From positions 558,001-622,000 of the forward strand of contig QYRS01000011.1 in assembly GCA_006503535.1 (NCBI GenBank): 64,000 nt of DNA. The letters are read 5' to 3'. The position numbers and the translations under genes are program-made. Position 1 is the stretch's first letter. The number at the start of each line of letters is the position of its first letter. The notes under the pieces are model-generated. The model saw nothing but the letters and a program-made list of their open reading frames with translations, had not been told where the DNA came from and did not search any database. Below are positions 1-10,860 of the stretch, piece after piece. Source of the stretch: Arthrinium phaeospermum (lineage: Eukaryota > Ascomycota > Sordariomycetes > Amphisphaeriales > Apiosporaceae).

Positions 1-880
1 GCTGGTTAATGTGGATGTTGTGTGAGGTTCCCCTGGGCCGTCGAGTATATTTCGTTGTGGTGGATGGGGAGAGGACTACGAGAGAGTGAAGAGAGGGCAG
101 CCTGTTATACGCAGGCCGGGGAGTTAACAACAGCGACCGGAGGAAGGGAGGGAGAGGGTTTTCGCATTCTCCGGTATGTTGGCCATGATCAAGCTCAACC
201 GATTGACGGTTGTCATAGTTGTCAGAATATTGACTATTCAATTGGATAATCACTTTTTGATCTGTTGGACTTGGCCGTTTTGTTCTCGCAGGAGTTTGGG
301 GCTTTTGGCGTAACGGTGTCGTGGGTTGGATTGCATGACCAGTTTAAGCTCCCGCAAGCTCCCTTTATCCAGTTATAGAATTCACTGCGTTCAGAAACGG
401 CAAATCTTCCAGCCGCAATTGATATTCATGATAATTACCATGCAACCACTCAGACCCATCGTAACTTCGCGGCTTCAAACCATGATGATATGTTTGCAGA
501 GCTCCCGACGTCCCGAAGAGACGGGGAAGAAGGAGGGTCCATGCCAGATCGCCGAGGCAAGTCGGAGATAATCCCTACCAGGAATGCCACCCCTGACCCC
601 TGCCAGAGGGCCCCCGCGGAAGCTAATCGCTAAAAAGGCCCCGGCAATGCCCAATCAGCGCTGCGATTTACTCAGCAGCGCTGTGCCGAGGGGCTAGAGC
701 TGTCAGAGCTCCACGACGGGCCATTCGGATGAGCTGACATGGCATGTTGAAACTTCGACCTCCAGGTAAAACAGTCGGTTGGTTGATAAGCTCCCGAAGG
801 TGCGAAGTGTATGCACAACCTCATGCAGTAATTGCGCCTGCGACTGGGAGGGGAAAAGAACGTAACTGTACAAGATCGCT
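1..880. other. intergenic, no gene seen
   Basis: Only short open frames without recognisable protein character occur here. The stretch holds the upstream region of the hemerythrin-domain gene. Confidence 0.6.
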
Positions 881-891
881 CTCGCTCTACT

Positions 892-899
892 TATAAATA
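892..899 (+). promoter_or_regulatory. TATA-like element of the hemerythrin-domain gene
   Basis: The sequence TATAAATA lies about 45 bases before the predicted start codon at 942. It matches a TATA box by sequence and orientation; the close spacing implies a short 5' leader. Confidence 0.45.
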
Positions 900-941
900 A
901 TCGTTCGCCCACCCTCCTTCCTGGGATAGCACCACGTTACA

Positions 942-1966
942 ATGGCCAACCAAGGTCTTTTCAGCAGACCTCTGCTCCTCGTTATCCCCATTCTCATCGG
1001 ACTATTCCTCACGAGGTCGCCGTACATGATGGCAACTGTAGCTCCCTCTGCATCCAAGCCATGGGCTGATGGCCCAATGAAGCTCGTCGCGACGCCGCAG
1101 TACGAGACCAAGAAGGTAGGTCACCTCCGCGTCGGACACTTCGAGTCGCACTCAATTGCTTACGATTGCCTTTGCTGCAGACCGACATCTTCACCACCGG
1201 CGCCACCCACATGGCGTTGGTTCACAACTCAATCCTACGCGGCTACAACTCCATCTACCAGCAAGCCGCCCATGTCAAGCCTGCCGATTACAGCGACTTC
1301 ATCGGATACTGCCTGACCTGGCACAAGTTTGTGGTGTCGCATCACGATGACGAGGAGGACACGCTATTCACCGCCGTCGCGCAAGTCCTCGACGACAAGA
1401 CTATCTGGGAGGGCACACTGAAGGAGCATGGTATGTAACTTCCTACCAACCTTGTGCATCTGGCCTGTTGGACCCGCAAAGCTCACCAAAGTGACATCAC
1501 AGAGGCGTTCCTCGGCGGACTGAGCGAGTTTCACAAGTACCTGACGTCGCTGGCGTCGCCCGCCGACTTCTCCGGCGCCGAGCTGCTGCGCATCATGTCG
1601 ACATTCCAAGACTCCTTCGACGAGCACTTCCACTCCGAGATCTCCACGATCGCATCGCTGGCCGAACACCCCAAGGCGCCCAAGGAAGGGTCGCCCGAGG
1701 AGGCCGAGACGAGGGCCCTCTTCAAGAGCTGGGGCAAGTCAACCGTGTCCAAGGCCGGGACCCTCGACGTCGTGCCGTTCTTCCTGCTCAACCTCGACGG
1801 CACGGTGGAGGATGGCATGTGGGCGAGCTGGCCGCCCATGCCGGCCCCGATCAAATGGGGCCTGGAGAACCTCGCGGGCTCTTGGCATTCTGGTTGGTGG
1901 AAGTTCAGCAGCTGTGCCGGCGGTAGTCCCAGAGAACTGTATGCCTTGCAGTCTACCTCGAGCTAA
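942..1966 (+). CDS. hemerythrin HHE-domain protein, N-terminally anchored or secreted
   Basis: Three exons, 942-1115, 1181-1430 and 1503-1966, with GT-AG introns of 65 and 72 bases, give 295 aa. An N-terminal hydrophobic stretch (about residues 10-25) suggests a signal anchor or signal peptide. The rest carries the histidine/acidic pattern of the hemerythrin HHE cation-binding domain: THMALVHNSILRGY, WHKFVVSHHDDEEDTLF, the EFHKYL helix and FDEHFHSEI. These positions are expected to bind a di-iron centre; the physiological role in fungi is not settled. The exon 2/3 junction falls in the HEE motif and keeps frame exactly. The first ATG was chosen because a TATA box lies just upstream and the hydrophobic N-terminus follows at once. 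Intact. Family assignment is firm, function is inference. Confidence 0.85.
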
Positions 1967-2220
1967 ACGGAGCGCGCGAATCGTTGCTACATTTGTTCTT
2001 CAAGATGTCCGTTGGGTCGGTTTGCTTTACACGTGGACATTGCCGGCGTAATGATTGCCAACATACGAGATTGGACAGTATCCGTTTTGTCGGAGAGGTA
2101 GTATGAACGGTGTTAGTATCATGATGTCACGACTATATATACCACAGAAATCTAACATGGCTCTTGCCCGATTCCAACAAGAGAAATCTTGACGCCGTGC
2201 CTCCCGGTCTTTGTCCTCCT

Positions 2221-3088
2221 CTATACCGCCCAGCGTTTCATCCAACTCGATGCGTAGTAGACGACCATGGTGACAGTTGCGAGCATGAAGACCCAAGCAG
2301 CCAGCCCAGCCACGATGTGTTCTCGATAAACCTTATGCGCATCGGATTTGTTGTTGTTGTGCGGGAACGGCTGGTCCGGCACGGGCACGCCGAGGATCTT
2401 GCACAGTGGCTCCCAGCCCTCGCTGACGTTGTACCAGAACAGCTTCTCAGGGGGCACGACGGCCCGGAGGTGGTCCTCGTGCTTCTGCTTGGTGCCCTCG
2501 AGGATCTTGTCGTCGCCGTAGCGCCAGATCATAATCTGCTGGAAGCGCACCCGCCAGACGCCGTAGATCTGCGACTTGCGCAGCCACAGCACGACGAGGG
2601 GCAGGTACCAGGTCCCCATGAGGCCGTTGAGGTACTCCATGCTGCGCCACCACGACTCCTGGCTGCGCGTCGTGCAGATGACGAGGGCGTCCGGGTAGAC
2701 GCGCATGAGCTCGGGCGTCAGCGTGGCGGCCGGGCAGTCCATGGTGGCGACGTAGCCCTCGAGCACCGACGAGAGCAGGTAGTCGAGCTTCTTCTCGTCG
2801 GCGTAGGTGCGGGCCCGCGGCGCCAGCTCCATGATCTCGACCCACTTCTGCTGGTGCTCCGGGGGCCCGCCGAGCGACTGGATGCCCGAGTCGTGGACCG
2901 GGCCGTCTAGCAGGATGGAGAGGGCTTCGTTCAGGGTCTTGGTGCCCGTTCTCGACCTGAATTGCGAGTCAGTGAGGTGACGACAGAAGTCTAAAAGGGC
3001 TGGCTCCGGGTTGGTTTTCTTACATTCCGGCCCCGATCACCCGGAACTTGGTGCCTGCAGGCCCGGGTTGCGATGGCGCCTGGCCCAT
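2221..3088 (-). CDS. sulfotransferase-family P-loop protein with C-terminal membrane helix
   Basis: Exons 3088-3024 and 2956-2221 are joined across a 67-base intron to give 266 aa. The splice completes a P-loop-like motif, GAGMSRTGTKTL, near residues 20-31, which would bind the 5'-phosphosulfate end of PAPS in true sulfotransferases. Further along, CTTRSQESWWRSM and the tail region EGWEPLCKILGVPVPDQPFPHNN match the fungal sulfotransferase-like (Sulfotransfer_4) proteins, often loosely annotated as NAD-dependent epimerases. The C-terminus (about residues 235-260) is hydrophobic and ends in WMKRW, so the protein is probably tail-anchored with the catalytic part on the cytosolic side. Substrate unknown. 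Frame intact. Confidence 0.8.
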
Positions 3089-4318
3089 CTTGGTTCAATG
3101 TCCGCGCTAATTGCCCCTTTTACTCAGTCGTGTCGTCTCGATCGAACCCTAGCCAAAGTCGAAATCTCTGGCTCACACCACTGATTTATTTCATTTCCAG
3201 TACGAATTAAACTACACCGGCCAGATGACGTCCTTGCTATATATACCCAAACTCTGCCACGTTATCCGAGCCTGGCAACGTCCAGTGATAACATCAGCCC
3301 ATCGCAGCGCGGATCTACAGACATAACATAGTGCCGAGAGATAAAGTCCATGAACTTGATACGTGGCGTTCCTTCCGGGTGGGCAGCGTGTGGGAACGGG
3401 GAGTTCTGAAGCGAATTCCGCCCTGCGGCTAAAAGCCCTTGGTCGGTATCAATCACTTACGAGTAAACGCACCCCAGCGTTCCATTGAGAACGCCCAAGG
3501 GGGTTGCTTCTACTTCTTCCGGGCTACCGTGTTGAGCAAGGCGCGTCGCACAGCTTCATGTTGCCATCCACTTCCCGTTTTGCAACCACCCAACGAGACT
3601 TGACACAACGCCGGCGCCGTCCGATTTGCCAAGCCGGCTGAAAAGACGTGGTTTCAATGCAGGTACGCAGATCGCTGCACCCTGCAGTCTTGCCCTTATT
3701 CCCATCAATGGTGTTTAGAACCCGAAGATCCAGCTCGGGTAAGTATTAGCATGATCGTAAACATCACGTGTACGGAACGAAGCATGACTGGAAGCCCAAC
3801 TCAGGCAAACAAGGATCCGGGACTTTAGATGAACCGCACCATCCTGAGCGTGCCGGATTCCGAGCTCACGCTCTCGTTACTGGCAGAGACGAACTCGGAT
3901 GGGGGATTGCATCAGGTGTTTTTAATCAAAGTACTGCATCATCCCCACGCCGCATTCAAATTGCGATTTATAACTCCCGCGTGACTAATACCAGATGTTT
4001 CTATACATGATCGACACCTATCTCTGCGATTGCTGTATAAGTGATAACTCGTACCACGTAACATATCACTCCGGATGGCTGTGGCGGCTTGAAAACTAAC
4101 TAGCTACAAAATATGCAGTGACATGTCCACATCAACCTGTCAGGCACGAGCAAGTCAGCCAACAAGAGTGCCCCTTTCCGACGCAACAACATATGTAACT
4201 ACAGACCCCTACAGAGATAGAGGTGGCCTTAGGAATCTCGTACGGACAAGACGCTCTCAGAAGTAAACAAGGCTGAATGCAAAATCAGGGTAGAACAGGC
4301 AGACCCCTCTCAGTCTCC
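3089..4318. other. intergenic, no gene seen
   Basis: Between the sulfotransferase-like gene (reading away leftwards) and the 3' end of the chitinase-like gene. I see only short chance frames and no RNA gene. Confidence 0.55.
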
Positions 4319-6577
4319 TTAATTCTTAGCGATGGTGATTTCCCACTTGAAGCAATCTCGATAGACGTAAGCCGGCTTCTTGGTGAAAATATGGTTGCCA
4401 TCTTTCTTGTAAGGTGGACCTAGTGTGGAGTCAGCATTCGGTCTGGCATCTCTTGGGAGGGGAGACTCACAGCCGTCGAGAGCGATCCGGAACGCCTGGT
4501 CGCAGCGATCCGCCGGGACGCTGCGGGCCAGTTTGTCGTAGTCCTCGCCGGGCCCGCAGTACTTGGGGTCGCGCGTCGCCTTGAGCTGGGGTTTACCGAT
4601 CGCCGGCTTCGACTGAGACACATCGTCTTCCGCCCACGCCTCGAAGCTGTAGACAGGGTTCATGGAGATCTCCCGGTCCTTTCCGGCCAGGGCTTTCTGA
4701 AAATCACTATTGCACCAGAGGCTGGACCAGATGCGGGCGTAGTGATACCAGTAGATGCCCGTCTGGCTCCCCTGGGGGCGCGGCATATCGGCTTGCCGGG
4801 CTGGATATTGCTGCCGGGCTTCTTGATTTCGTAGCTGGCCGTGCCGCAAGGCATTTCCACTCTGCCGGTACTGGCCATGCTGTGTGAGTTATACGAGCCT
4901 GTGTGTTCGATGATTTTACTCATCAGCATCGAAGTGTTCGCCTTTCGAGCGCACAGCTCTGAAGGGGGAGAGGGACACTTACAGCTCGAGAACTGCTCGA
5001 AGACGTCGTTGCACTTGTAGGCGCTGCATCCATCCTTGCTGTCGAAGGCCAGGTTGAAGTCCCAGTCGGCGTATCCGGATTGCAAGCCAAGGCCGGAGCC
5101 CTTGGAACTCGTCTTCTTACTCTTCTTGAGGTTCGTGTCCTTGCAGAACTTGTCAAGGATCCTGCAAAGGGGCAAAATTGTTAGCTACCGTACTATTACC
5201 AACAGTACCAGAAAAGGTCGCGGGGGGGTTTTGGGTTATTACCGGGTCCAATCGCGAGACTCAAAGTTGACCAGGTTTTGCGTTGTGTCGCACTTGGGGT
5301 TCGGGATCTCGGCAGGAGTATCATGCGAGGGCCCCGGCGAATAGTTCATGACGGTCTGCAGGACTGTCGGCCAGTTGGGGATTGGGAAGTCGAATACTGT
5401 CTCGCCGGCCGACGGGACGCAATCGCACCCCTTCCATTCCTGTAGCGAATTCGATATGTGGATCAGCAGGCGTTCGGAAGGAAGAATGCATGGGCGCAAA
5501 CGCGCTGCTTCTGCTTACATTGGTGCACTTGAGATCCGGGCTACCTTTGCATCGTATCCCAGCACAAGCTCTGGCAAGGGGACAGCCGTTTTCGTCGGGA
5601 TCCGGCTTGGTCGTCGGTTCTGCCGGGATTCCTCCGTGCTTCTCCCAGATGGGCATGGGTTGGGGGTCGGCCTTCCATTTCCACATGTCGATCAGGACGT
5701 TGGTGATGACGACAAAGGTGGCGAAGATGCCGACCGCTTCCGCCGTCGCTGCTGCCGCCTGGGTCATGGCGGCCTCTTCGGCTTCGGCTATGACGGCCTC
5801 GGCGGCCTCTTGGGATATGCCGGCCGTCATCATCTGTCGGTTGGCCGCCAGCCGGCCCGCGTCGGTTCCGGACGCAACGGCGACTTGGCTGTTGAGCTGC
5901 TGCCCTTGCTCAAAGACCCAGCCCTCGGTGCTGAGGCGCCGTGCGCTCCACCCAACTCGTTCGCGCAGCCCTTCGGCCACGATCGGCGGTGCCCGTCCAT
6001 GCAGGCTTCGGAGTGTAGTGGCTGACAAACCTGTTGGATACGTGCTTTATTTAGTATTAGCTTCCCGGGGGGAGGGGGCACTTACCACGTTGTTTGAGCT
6101 CAGCGGGCATCTCGGCCATGATGGCATCTATCCTGCCCTTGAGCCACTGGCTCAGGGTTACCTCAATGAGCCCATCGGCACCCTTGGTCACACGGAATCC
6201 CCGTGGCACCTCTGTGGGCTTCGAATTTTGCATAATTGTGGCCACGCCAAAGTCGCTGCGGGTGCCTACCCACTGAGAAATGTCAGTTCGAGTTTCTTTG
6301 AGCCGGCGAGGTTAACTGTTAACTTAAATACCTTTGTATGGGTCTGGGAACCACTGACGGTCTCTTGCAAGACGTCTGTATCTTTTCCTATCCCTGCTTG
6401 GACATCTTCGGGCTTAGGCAAGGCAACAGGATTGATACCAATCTGGCCCGACGCGGTGGGAACGATGGCATGTACAACGGCGTCTGGGAGACCAGGCTCG
6501 GTTGGCTGAGGCAGCTGGGCCGAGCACAAGAGAGCGCTGCCGGCAAGCAATGAGAAAAAGGCCACACATCGCGCCAT
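4319..6577 (-). CDS. secreted protein like the C-terminal part of killer-toxin-like chitinases; one frame break
   Basis: Seven exons on the minus strand: 6577-6332, 6272-6086, 6030-5519, 5439-5243, 5161-4983, one ending at 4471 (start uncertain, near 4859-4879), and 4419-4319. All junctions but one keep frame. The product starts with a signal peptide ending near residue 20 (LLCSA). It then has an Ala/Glu-rich stretch leading to a hydrophobic segment (EAVGIFATFVVITNVLIDMW), a Cys-rich part (GCPLARACAGIRCKG, WKGCDCVPS), a DKFCKD block, a YADWDFNLAF block, CGTASYEI and a closing DGC...CFKWEI block. This layout recalls the region after the GH18 domain of fungal killer-toxin-like chitinases, but no GH18 catalytic motif (DxxDxDxE) is present. 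The sixth exon changes frame near a G5/C5 run at 4775-4779, and its acceptor is unclear. Family call is from memory of the pattern; moderate confidence. Confidence 0.5.
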
Positions 6578-7611
6578 GATGCCTTGGAGTGGGAATAGTT
6601 ATCAATGGGTAGAAGTTGCGTGGGGATGTGGTATACTCTCCTTGGGAGACATGGCATTGGAACAGACGAGGAAACGTGGCTCCTCTTGTACTCGGCCATC
6701 AGAGTCCACACTGGACGACTTGTCAGCCCATGAATGCTACTCGGGGCATCTAAGCCGGACGTTTTCTGCCTTGTATTCCTTCGAGACCATTGTTGGTCGG
6801 TCGTTGTTGGCAGATATTGGTAAGCGACTTTCGGTGCTTATTCCTTCCTGTTCGAGTGTTTATTCCACGTTAGTCCAGTGTCCCACGAGGGATGGAATAA
6901 CCGCTTATTCTAAAAATTCCACTGTTCCAAATGCTGACACCGAGAGTCGATAGGGTAGTTGGTTGCTAATCCTATAATAGTCACGCCATGGCCCTAGCCG
7001 CCGGTTGATCGCCCGGAGCCGTGCCAAGCTACGGAATTGACGTCGACCGAAGCGCGGGTGCGGCACAGAGAGCTATAATCGTGACCAACCGATCACAATC
7101 GCTGCGCCACGAACCAAAAATAGATTGTCACCCTCTTTGTTTCTGTCTGTTGTTTGACCATACTCTTATATTATCCGGGGGACCCCACAGCATAATGGAT
7201 CCTCCGAGGTACTATGTATGTTGGGAATGTGGCAAGTCGGCCGCATGTACGCCGTGGGATCGAAAGTCGGTTATGCGAGTTCGGCCAACGACGTACGTTG
7301 ACGGTGGGTCCGAATCCTGGGGTCCGAATCCTGGGGCCCGAATCAAGAGGCCCGTCCCCTTGGGGGGTCTGCACCGGGGGTGGGCAGTGTAAAGGCGCCT
7401 AGACCCGCTTCCGCTCTGTCGATTCTGTTGGTTATGTCACCAACCGGCGCGGTAATATGTTGGTTCGTTAATGAGGATTCGGGTTTTGGGGCTTCGGAGC
7501 ATCTAGCTCTTGGCGAGTGACAGGGTTGCAAAACGGCCTTGGACTCACCCGATCACTCTGGTCTCTCCGACGGACGGACGTTCGATGTCAGATGCACACA
7601 CAGCGTGGAGG
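6578..7611. other. divergent intergenic region
   Basis: Separates the minus-strand chitinase-like gene from the plus-strand metalloprotease gene, so it holds both promoters. A short imperfect direct repeat (GGTCCGAATCCTGG-like units, about 7308-7345) is visible. No gene seen. Confidence 0.5.
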
Positions 7612-7619
7612 TATATATA
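7612..7619 (+). promoter_or_regulatory. TATA-like element of the metalloprotease gene
   Basis: TATATATA lies about 135 bases upstream of the predicted ATG at 7754, in the same orientation. Spacing allows a leader of roughly 100 bases. Confidence 0.35.
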
Positions 7620-7753
7620 GATAGAATCCGGATTGGCATTCGACGCATACCAGAGAAGGACGAGCCCATCAACGCCGAAAAGGGGCTGCTTTTCATCCGC
7701 TTTGCTATCCCGATCTATCCCAAGCTCAACTCCAACCTCCAACTACCAACATC

Positions 7754-9025
7754 ATGTTGTTTCCATCCCTTCTCTGTCTGGTACTATTATGCCAACGTGC
7801 GTTTGCCGACATGCGAGTCGTCATTGATCGGAAATCATGCGGTAAGTGCAGTAGTACTATCAATACGCTGAAAGAAATGACCTGTTGCTAATAGGTTATA
7901 CTGTTGCCCCCTCGTAGCACCGGAGCCCATCTACAACGCCGTGAGGAGTGCTTTCTTAACGGCCAGAGGCCTGGGAAAGGGGGCTGCCTCCGTCTGGGGC
8001 CAGTGGCGTCCTAAGAGTGGCGAATTTCCACAACCGCAGGACGTCTATAGGGAATTGATGTTCCTGCTGGCAGGCAACGATGGACCGACCAAGCGCAAGA
8101 ACATGGTTACGAACTTCGTAATACTGGCTGACCTCGAACTTGTCGACGAAGACATTTGGTCGCTGGAATGGCGTGGAAAGGTGGACATGAGAGATTTGGT
8201 AAGTCTTCCGCCCCTTTTCTTTTTCTAATCAGCCTTGCTTCTGGCTTTGAATCCAAGTTTCGGTATCGTTAACTCGAGGATATATCTGACCACATAGATT
8301 ATCGTCTGTGACGCCAGCCACGTGGTGCCTTTGAAAAAGCATAACGAACCCAACATCAATCACTATGACACGATTCAGATGCGGCCTGTAGAGGACGGCC
8401 GCTTGCTCCTCCAGATCATGGATGGCACCAGCCCCCGAGCCTCATGGCTTCCACGTCATGGAGAAGGCAAAACACAGGGAAGCAAAGTGGAACGCAAAGT
8501 CCCCCGAGGTCATCACCCTCAGCCCTGGGTACCTCAAGAGCCTGCAGGACAAAGGCTTTCCCCGGTACAGCAAGGAGCTCATAAATAACGCGAGGCTTGA
8601 TACCGTCAACAAAGCGGCCGCCAGGGCTGCAGGCCAGGAAATCGAGTCTTCCGTCGACCTCTTGAATTCGCTGGAACTGACCCTGTTGCACGAGGTAGGT
8701 TACGTATTGTCCATTTCGGCCCTGGTGTCTCGCAGTGCTAACATTTGAACCCAGATAAGCCATTTGGGCCTGATGAATTGGGCATAGATATGGACGAGCC
8801 GGACTGCTATACTTGGGATAACGCTGTCCGGTTGCAAACGTGCAGGAACGCCGGTACGTTATCACAAACCGTCATGGTGTTTTCGTTGTTATGGAGGCAA
8901 TAAACAGTTGGCTAACTAATACACGATACCAATTAGAGAATTTCGCCCATTTCGTCGTCGTTTCGGACTTGATCAAGAACCACGGGCTCAGAGTCACCGC
9001 CACTGGCATGATCGAGCCCATTTGA
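7754..9025 (+). CDS. secreted aspzincin-type (lysine-specific metallo-endopeptidase-like) protein, frame-broken
   Basis: Exons 7754-7841, 7918-8198, 8298-8694, about 8755-8853 and 8937-9025. A signal peptide (MLFPSLLCLVLLCQRAFA) opens the protein. Exon 3 contains IIVCDASHVV and ends in LTLLHE. If exon 4 starts at 8755 the junction reads HEISH, a zinc-binding HExxH motif, followed by a block around CYTWDNAVRLQ and ENFAHFVVVSDLI that resembles the YGW...N...A(D/E)NYAxFA signature of M35-like, lysine-specific metallo-endopeptidase domains. Two frame changes are needed: at C5 8432-8436 in exon 3, and just after HEISHLG at GGG 8766-8768. The second can be avoided by an acceptor four codon-bases later (exon from 8760), at the cost of losing the second zinc histidine. 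Either an assembly-damaged active gene or a decaying one. Last codon TGA 9023-9025. Confidence 0.55.
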
Positions 9026-9082
9026 GGAGTTGCTCAAGGGTTTGTTGGGGTTGGGGGGGGTATAACTGCCCAAATGTAGCGA

Positions 9083-9345
9083 TGGAATCACTGGCAATGG
9101 AATCACTGGCAATGGAATCACTGGCAATGGAATCACTGGCAATGGAATCACTGGCAATGGAATCACTGGCAATGGAATAACTGACAATGGAATAACTGGC
9201 AATGGAATAACTGGCAATGGAATAACTGGCAATGGAATCACTGGCAATGGAATCACTGGCAATGGAATAACTGACAATGGAATAACTGGCAATGGAATAA
9301 CTGGCAATGGAATAACTGGCAATGGAATCACTGGCAATGGAATCA
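9083..9345. repeat. 15-bp minisatellite, about 17 copies, with 90-bp higher-order period
   Basis: Head-to-tail copies of a 15-base unit, GGAATCACTGGCAAT, starting about 60 bases after the metalloprotease stop codon. Variants are ordered: the form with AATAACTGAC is followed by three AATAACTGGC and two AATCACTGGC units, and this six-unit (90-bp) block occurs twice. The plus strand has one frame open throughout, encoding a Gly-Ile-Thr-Gly-Asn pentapeptide; the minus strand frame would read VIPLP. Neither has supporting gene context, so I treat it as a repeat. Confidence 0.9.
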
Positions 9346-9692
9346 CCACCGCAAGCGGCGTGGTTGAGTCCATTTGATATTTGTGTATGGGTTGAGGGTG
9401 GAAGCAGGGGGGAGAATAACTAGTCGAGAAACCCAGCTATGAGGTTTGCAGGCTACCGGTGTTGCTGTATCAGAGGTGCCCCTGGGCAGGTGATTTGATG
9501 TATTTTCCAATTTACCTCACTCCTATTAAACCACTCCTCATCAACTCTTCTACCAGTCCAAGCCCATACTAATACGTGGCCCCATAGACTTTGAGGTAAG
9601 TACACCCTTATCTGATCCGCCGCACGGGCTCTACCCTTATAAGCACAGACTCGCCTGCGAAAGCCTGCCTCTGCGGACGAGGATCTCCAGGC

Positions 9693-10860
9693 TCACTCCC
9701 GTCCTCGCGACGATATATGACGCTTGGCCAGCGGTTCAGTAAAGTATCGAGGGAATCCACGCGCACGTACTCGGAAGGCGGGTTCGATGGCCGCGACGTC
9801 CTTCCACACCTCAGGCCGCGAGGGATTCGCCGGTATGTCCACGGTAAGAATTGACGCCAGTCGGCTATCAAACACGAAAGGGTTGACCGCCGGAACCGTG
9901 TTTAGCAATCGGTCACTCTCAAGTTCCAAGGTTTCGAGCCACAGGGAGACGGATACTAGGCTCCGCGCTTCCGAGAGCGCCTGGCACGATGTTCGCCATT
10001 TGGCCATGAGGTCGGCTTCCCCGGCTTTCAGGTAAGTCACGTCGCTTGTGATGGGAAGACGAATCGACAAATTGATGCGCCTGATCTCGTCGACAATCGG
10101 CAGCCGTCTGGTGATCAGAAAGCTATGTAGTGTGACAGGATCATGAATGACAAAGGTCAACTCCCTGTAGATTGACTCGCGGCACTCGAGGTACCTGTGG
10201 ACAGTTCACCGTGAGAGGCTGCAAGAGAGGGAAAAGGTCGGAGATTGACCGAAGGGGCTGACTTACATCTTTCGGCAGACCAGCATCATTGACAGAAAGG
10301 GACTTCTCTGGCGGGGTTTCGCTGAACGCTGGCGGGATTTCGTTGAGCGCTGGCGGGGTTTCGCTGAACGTATTTGCACGACGGCTTGATGCGCTTCTTC
10401 GCATTTCCAATGGTTGCCCAGGTGTTGTTCAGCCGCTCTCCCCAAGTTCGGCAACCTCATCCTCATCATCATCCTCATCCTCAAGCCCGTTCGGGATGAG
10501 TTTGGCAAGTTCCTCCTGCCGGTCATCGAATGCAGAGTGGTCGCTAATACAGGCCATATGCGAGAATCGAGTTGTGGGCGTCTCAAGCACAGTCCTGCGC
10601 CGTTTCCATATGAATCTAGCTGAAGCTAGCTCGGGGTCGTAGTCCTTATCAGCCAGGATGTGCTGCTCAAGACCAGCGTCGCGCCATAGAAGCCGGTATA
10701 TCGCATTCCTCAATTCAATGGGCAGTCTGGACAGGAAGAGCGACGTGCTCTGCTCGTGTGCCTCGGAAGCAATTGCATCCAGGTTCGGGAAAGGCTGTCC
10801 TCCAGCGGGGCAAAGGCTACTGCCACCTTCTACATCCAATTGCTCGCTCGTGTGTACCAT
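9693..10860 (-). CDS. DUF7730/2EXR-type protein, one frame break
   Basis: Exon 1 runs 10860-10267 and exon 2 10194-9693, with a 72-base intron joining CRKM to YLECRESIYREL. The N-terminal half has SLFLSRLPIELRNAIYRLLW, the F-box-like LPxExRNxIYxL opening of fungal DUF7730/2EXR proteins, then HLGNHWKCEEAHQ and MLVCRKMYLECRESIYRELTFVIHD, all expected in that family. The frame containing the first block ends at a stop near 10431 and the second block lies in the next frame. The change coincides with a G4 run (plus-strand C 10440-10443), consistent with one surplus base. A 21-bp repeat (10310-10372) encodes three (S-A/T-K-P/S-R-Q-R) units inside exon 1. Function of the family is unknown; possibly protein-protein interaction. 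Confidence 0.6.

Noticed and set aside
2164..2910. 248-codon plus-strand frame
   Set aside because: It is the antisense of the sulfotransferase-like gene; composition (Arg/Leu/Val/Asp-rich without motifs) is that of a shadow frame in GC-rich DNA.
5382..6509. 375-codon plus-strand frame
   Set aside because: Antisense to the spliced chitinase-like gene and crosses its introns; no recognisable domain.
9083..9345. CRISPR array
   Set aside because: Units are contiguous 15-mers with no unique spacers, in a eukaryotic nuclear context.
8933..9373. VIPLP pentapeptide-repeat frame on the minus strand
   Set aside because: It arises mechanically from a 15-bp repeat, begins antisense to the metalloprotease and has no signal peptide or other domain.
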